From assembly GCF_002422095.1 (NCBI RefSeq), contig NZ_DITB01000044.1, forward strand, positions 1 to 8,578: a stretch of DNA of 8,578 nt, given 5' to 3'. Shown one piece after another: positions 4,559-8,578 of this stretch (the stretch's first letter is position 1; each line of letters opens with the position of its first letter). The position numbers and the translations under genes are program-made. The stretch comes from Flavobacterium sp. UBA6195 (lineage in GTDB: Bacteria > Bacteroidota > Bacteroidia > Flavobacteriales > Flavobacteriaceae). Below the pieces are notes generated by a model that saw only the letters and a list, made by a program, of their open reading frames with translations, made no database searches and was not told the DNA's origin.

Positions 4559-7500
4559 ATGCAAAAAATTGTTTTTTTAGCGGGATTTCTGTTGTGTTTT
4601 TTGGGCGGTTTTGCTCAGGAAACGTTACAATCGTATCCAACTAAAAAAATTGCGTTTTCAAAAGATACGATTTCGATAGAAAAATTTAGTTTGAACAATT
4701 CCTTTTTTGAAATTAAAGACAAAAATGGAAAAGTCATCGACACAAGCTTTTATAAAGTAAATTTCCAAAAAGGAACGGTAGTTTTTACTAAAGAAATCAA
4801 CACTTCTGATTCATTAATTGTTCGCTATTCGAAATTTCCTGATTTTTTAACAAAGACCTATTCCATCTACGATGACGATAAAGTGGTTTCCAACGAAGCG
4901 GGAAAATTAGTCGTTTTCAAAAAAGACAAAAACACTAAATTCAAACCTTTTGATGGATTGAATACTTCGGGAAGTATTACACGTGGCGTTACGATTGGAA
5001 ACAATCAAAATACGGTGGTAAATTCAAATTTAGATTTACAAATCACAGGTAAAATTTCCGATAAAGTGAGTTTGCGTGCTTCCATTCAAGACAGTAATAT
5101 TCCGTTGCAAGAAGGCGGTTATTCGCAGAAACTAGATGAATTTGACCAAATTTTCATCGAATTATTTTCCGATAAATGGAACATTCGCGCGGGTGATTTA
5201 TTTCTGGAAAATCGAAAATCAGCTTTCTTAAATTTTAACAAAAAAGTACAAGGTTTAGCCACTCGCTTCACTTTTGGAACACCTAATAAAAAAACCGAAG
5301 TCATTGCATCTGGTGCTTTGGTTCGTGGACAATATGCCCGAAGTTCATTCGTCGGACAAGAAGGCAATCAAGGTCCGTATAAATTGCGAGGCAATAATAA
5401 TGAGTTGTACGTTTTAGTAATTTCAGGTTCTGAACGGGTTTATGTCAACGGAATTTTGAAAACTCGTGGCGAAAACCACGATTATATCATTGATTATAAC
5501 GCTGGGGAAATCATTTTTACTTCGCTATTTCCGATAACTTCTGAAATGCGAATCAACGTAGAATATCAGTATACCGATAGAAATTTTACTCGATTTATTA
5601 CTTATGGCGGCATTTCGCACGAGCGAGAAAATTGGCAAATTGGCGGTTATTTCTATTCGGAAAGTGATGTGAAAAATCAGCCTTTACAACAAAATTTATC
5701 TTCGGAACAAATTGCCATTTTGCAAAACGCTGGCGATGATATTTCGCAAATGAACGGACCTTCTGCTTATTTAGACACGTATTCTGAAAATAAAATTTTG
5801 TATCGAAAAGTATTGATTGGTGGCGTTGAAGTGTTTGAATATTCGAACAATCCAACAGACGAATTGTACAATGTGCGATTTTCGTTGGTAGGAAATAATC
5901 AAGGGAATTACATTTTAGCAAACAACCAGGCGGTTGGTAAAATTTATCAATATGTGGCGCCAATAGCTGGAATTCCGCAAGGAAATTATGAACCAATTGT
6001 TCGATTGATTGCACCTACAAAAATTCAAATGGCAACGGTTTTAGGAAAATACAATCCAAGTGAGAAAACACTTTTAGATTTTGAAGTAGCATTAAGCAAC
6101 AGCGACCAAAATTTATATTCGAATTTAGACGACAATAACAACAAAGGTTTTGCAGGAAAATTTAATGGAAAACAACGCCTTTTTGACGGAAAAACCAAGA
6201 TTGATGCGTTTGCCAATTATCAGTTGGTACAAGAAAATTTCAAAACCATTGAACGTTTGTACAACATTGAATTTAATAGAGATTGGAACATCACTTCTAC
6301 TTTTTTGGGGAATCAAAGTTTTTTAACTTCGGGATTGGATTTTAATTTCAATAACAAAGGAAAAGCGATTTATCAATTTGAAAATTTAGCTTTTGGCGAT
6401 GCTTTTTTGGGAAACAAACACACTTTAACAGGAAGATATGCTACCAAAAAATGGATGATTTGGAGTAATTCGAGCATAATGAAAAACGATTCTGAACTTT
6501 CAAATTCGTCTTTTGCTAGAAGTCAAAATCGTTCGTCGTATAAATTGGGTAAAATTTGGGTTGGTGCTACAGTAAATTTGGAAGATAATTTTGATAAACT
6601 GAAGGCAACCAATACATTTTCGGCCTTGAGCCAACGTTTTTTAGAATATGGCGCTTTTGTGGGAAGAGGCGATTCGACTAAAGTTTTTGTGGAATTAGGA
6701 TTTTTGCAACGTCAGAATGACAGTTTGCAAAACAATCGCATAGAGCGCGTGAATCATTCGAATTCGTATTATTTGAAATCGCAATTGATTAAAACCGAAA
6801 AAAGCAATTTGAGTGTATTTTTGAATTATCGCACCTTGAAATATGAAGATTCAAGTTTAAAAGACGAACCTTCGTTAAATTCACGAATTTTATATTCGGA
6901 CAGATATTTTGGGCAATTAATTCAAACAACAACCGCTTATGAAACAAGCTCTGGAACGATTGCCCAACAAGAATTTACCTATTTGCAAGTAGAACCTGGA
7001 CAAGGCGTTTACATGTGGAACGATTACAATGGCAACGGAATTCAGGAATTGCAAGAGTTTGAAATTGCTCCTTATTCTGATTTAGCGATTTACGTTCGGG
7101 TATTTTTACCGAATCAAGTTTTTGTTCGAACGCATCAGAATAAATTTTCTCAAGCGTTGAATTTCAATTTTAATCAATGGCAAAATGAGACTGGTTTTAA
7201 GAAATTCGCTTCACATTTTTACAATCAAACTTCGTTTTTAATAGAACGTAGAATTCGAAGAGATGGTTCTAATTTCGACTTGAATCCGTTTTCAAAAAAC
7301 GATGATGAGTTGATTGGTTTGAACACAAATTTTAGAAATAGTTTGTTTTTTAATCGTGGAAAACAATATCATTCCACCACTTATTCTTTCTTAATTAATG
7401 AAAGTCAAAATTTGCTTTCTGTGGGAAGTGTTGCAACTAAAAATCAATCGCATCAGTTGCAATATCAGCATTTGGTAAAGAAAAGTTGGTTGTTTAATTT

Positions 7501-7963
7501 TTCGGGAAGCACCACTTTAACGGAATCAACTTCTGAGAGTTATCCAAATCGAAATTTTGAAATTGAAAGTTATCAACTAGAGCCAAAAATCGGGTATTTG
7601 TTTTCTAAAAATGCGAGTTGGGATGTTTTTTATGAATACCAACAAAAAGAAAATCAAATTGGCGCTTTTGAAACCTTAAAACAAACTCGTTTAGGAACCT
7701 CATTTACCTTCAACAGCGAAAAAGGATTTAGCATGAATGGCGAATTTTCTATGTATAACAATTCGTATAATGGAAATCTGTTATCAGCAGTTGGGTTTCA
7801 AATGTTAGAAGGCTTACAACCAGGAAAAAATCAAACTTGGCGTTTACTTTTACAGAAAAATTTGACCCAATATTTAGATATCAATATTAATTATCAAGGC
7901 AGAAATAGCGAAACGAGTAAGACGATTCATGCTGGAAATATACAATTAAGGGCGTTTTTTTAG
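4559..7963 (+). CDS. Large outer-membrane beta-barrel protein, unknown function
   Basis: A 1134-residue exported protein. An N-terminal signal peptide (MQKIVFLAGFLLCFLGGFAQ, cleavage near residue 19/20) is typical of Bacteroidota. Residues ~25-100 form a small strand-rich domain (FEIKDKNGKVID, YKVNFQKGTVVF). A conserved-looking block follows at 136-240 (SITRGVTIGNNQNTVV, LRASIQDSNIP, DEFDQIFIEL, WNIRAGDLFLENR). A third domain at 284-350 has SERVYVNGILKTRGENHDYI and IDYNAGEIIFTSLFPIT, a pattern I associate with Bacteroidota surface proteins. From ~350 to the end, alternating aromatic and polar strands with NF/YQ turns fit a many-stranded barrel. The chain ends IQLRAFF, with the terminal aromatic expected of BAM substrates. 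An EF-hand-like loop DYNGNGIQELQE (822-833) sits in the distal part. No T9SS sorting domain or TonB plug is evident. Far too short for SprA. The next surface-protein gene follows 55 bases later with no terminator, so the two may be co-expressed. I cannot assign a transport or adhesion role. Confidence 0.9.
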   Translation: MQKIVFLAGFLLCFLGGFAQETLQSYPTKKIAFSKDTISIEKFSLNNSFFEIKDKNGKVIDTSFYKVNFQKGTVVFTKEINTSDSLIVRYSKFPDFLTKTYSIYDDDKVVSNEAGKLVVFKKDKNTKFKPFDGLNTSGSITRGVTIGNNQNTVVNSNLDLQITGKISDKVSLRASIQDSNIPLQEGGYSQKLDEFDQIFIELFSDKWNIRAGDLFLENRKSAFLNFNKKVQGLATRFTFGTPNKKTEVIASGALVRGQYARSSFVGQEGNQGPYKLRGNNNELYVLVISGSERVYVNGILKTRGENHDYIIDYNAGEIIFTSLFPITSEMRINVEYQYTDRNFTRFITYGGISHERENWQIGGYFYSESDVKNQPLQQNLSSEQIAILQNAGDDISQMNGPSAYLDTYSENKILYRKVLIGGVEVFEYSNNPTDELYNVRFSLVGNNQGNYILANNQAVGKIYQYVAPIAGIPQGNYEPIVRLIAPTKIQMATVLGKYNPSEKTLLDFEVALSNSDQNLYSNLDDNNNKGFAGKFNGKQRLFDGKTKIDAFANYQLVQENFKTIERLYNIEFNRDWNITSTFLGNQSFLTSGLDFNFNNKGKAIYQFENLAFGDAFLGNKHTLTGRYATKKWMIWSNSSIMKNDSELSNSSFARSQNRSSYKLGKIWVGATVNLEDNFDKLKATNTFSALSQRFLEYGAFVGRGDSTKVFVELGFLQRQNDSLQNNRIERVNHSNSYYLKSQLIKTEKSNLSVFLNYRTLKYEDSSLKDEPSLNSRILYSDRYFGQLIQTTTAYETSSGTIAQQEFTYLQVEPGQGVYMWNDYNGNGIQELQEFEIAPYSDLAIYVRVFLPNQVFVRTHQNKFSQALNFNFNQWQNETGFKKFASHFYNQTSFLIERRIRRDGSNFDLNPFSKNDDELIGLNTNFRNSLFFNRGKQYHSTTYSFLINESQNLLSVGSVATKNQSHQLQYQHLVKKSWLFNFSGSTTLTESTSESYPNRNFEIESYQLEPKIGYLFSKNASWDVFYEYQQKENQIGAFETLKQTRLGTSFTFNSEKGFSMNGEFSMYNNSYNGNLLSAVGFQMLEGLQPGKNQTWRLLLQKNLTQYLDININYQGRNSETSKTIHAGNIQLRAFF

Positions 7964-8018
7964 TTAATTATTGGTATTAATTCATAAATTTACAAATTAT
8001 TATTACATCAAATTCACT

Positions 8019-8578
8019 ATGATAAAAAATATAATTTTTCTCACAATTTTCATTTTTTCACAAATAGGTTTTTCTCAACTTAGCAATAAACATTGGATTC
8101 CACCTTTACATTCTAGAGATATTACCGCAATTCAGGATCATTATATTTATCTTTCTACTCCAGAAACCACTCCTTTTACAGTAACAATTACGGATGGTTT
8201 GGGAACGCCTATTACAGGTTCTCCATTTACAATATCGGCTACAAGTCCAGTTTCTGTATTGATTGGCAATGGCAGTAATACTAAAATGTTTGTAGACATT
8301 AGTAGAGTAAATACAGTTTTAATTGATAGAGGATTAATACTTGAAGGTAGTAAAGATTTTTATGTTAGTTTTAGAATGAGACATACAAGTCATGCTGAAA
8401 CATTGATTTCTAAGGGTATCTCTGGCAAAGGAAAGAACTTTAGAGTAGGGTATATGATTAATGATTTAATAGATAATAGAAAATCATTCGTTACGAGTTT
8501 AATGGCAACCGAAGACGGTACAAGCGTTAGTTTAACAGGGTATGATACTAATGTTACTTTTGCAACAAGTTCAGGTGT
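8019..8578 (+). CDS. Surface protein with IgGFc-binding-like N-terminal domain, 3' truncated by window
   Basis: The first 186 codons of a gene that runs off the right edge. The ATG at 8019 opens a clear signal peptide (MIKNIIFLTIFIFSQIGFSQ, cleavage near residue 19/20), followed by LSNKHWIPPLHSRD (21-34) and strand-rich sequence. Segments HYIYLSTPETTPFTVTITDG (41-60), DFYVSFRMRHTSHAETLISK (113-132) and KSFVTSLMATEDGTSVSL (155-172) resemble the N-terminus of large Bacteroidota proteins with an IgGFc-binding-type domain. These usually continue with PKD/HYR-like repeats and a gliding motility-associated or T9SS type B C-terminal domain. Only the N-terminus is visible, so the sorting domain is an expectation, not an observation. 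The likely location is the cell surface, with an adhesive or gliding-related role. It lies 55 bases after the barrel gene with no intervening terminator, suggesting joint transcription. I see no good TAnnTTTG element in that gap; TAAATTTA at 7985 is the nearest. Confidence 0.88.
   Translation, partial: MIKNIIFLTIFIFSQIGFSQLSNKHWIPPLHSRDITAIQDHYIYLSTPETTPFTVTITDGLGTPITGSPFTISATSPVSVLIGNGSNTKMFVDISRVNTVLIDRGLILEGSKDFYVSFRMRHTSHAETLISKGISGKGKNFRVGYMINDLIDNRKSFVTSLMATEDGTSVSLTGYDTNVTFATSSG

Noticed and set aside
7964..8018. Possible terminator or promoter between the barrel gene and the next surface-protein gene.
   Set aside because: Only weak AT symmetry is present, no stem with a T-run, and the nearest -7-like octamer has a mismatch and no properly spaced -33 element.

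Overview
The window looks like chromosomal DNA of a Flavobacteriaceae-type bacterium, probably Flavobacterium or a close relative. The evidence is low G+C, no Shine-Dalgarno leaders in front of the genes, Bacteroidota-type TAnnTTTG promoter elements, a type IX secretion (T9SS) sorting domain, signal peptides ending in FAQ/FSQ, and a surface protein of the gliding-associated, IgGFc-binding-like type. This is inferred from sequence character; no search was run.

Layout: (1) Bases 2-1225 hold the 3' part of a secreted T9SS type A cargo protein, open to the left edge. A perfect terminator-like hairpin lies inside its reading frame near the edge, so its 5' end is uncertain. (2) A terminator that can serve both strands separates it from the convergent fbp gene (2308 down to 1301), a class 1 fructose-1,6-bisphosphatase. 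(3) A short divergent promoter region with a perfect CACAAAT/ATTTGTG inverted repeat leads to a tight two-gene operon: an SSAT-like GNAT acetyltransferase and a monofunctional aspartate kinase, 9 bases apart. (4) A nested palindrome precedes a 66-residue TIGR02574-type addiction-module antitoxin with no toxin gene beside it. It is followed at once by a REP-like inverted repeat built from tandem octamers. (5) A 1134-residue signal-peptide-bearing outer-membrane beta-barrel protein of unknown function fills 4559-7963. (6) At the right edge, 55 bases further on, begins a large surface protein resembling the IgGFc-binding N-terminal domain, cut by the window.

How the genes work together: fbp, the acetyltransferase and aspartate kinase are housekeeping functions (gluconeogenesis, small-molecule acetylation, entry to the aspartate amino-acid family). 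The flanking genes are cell-envelope or secreted products of the kind typical of gliding Bacteroidota. No stretch over 300 bases lacks a gene. I found no RNA gene, CRISPR array or intact mobile element. The points most worth a second look are the in-frame hairpin near base 100, the toxin-less antitoxin between two palindromes, the octamer-built inverted repeat, and the uncharacterised barrel with its calcium-loop-like motif.
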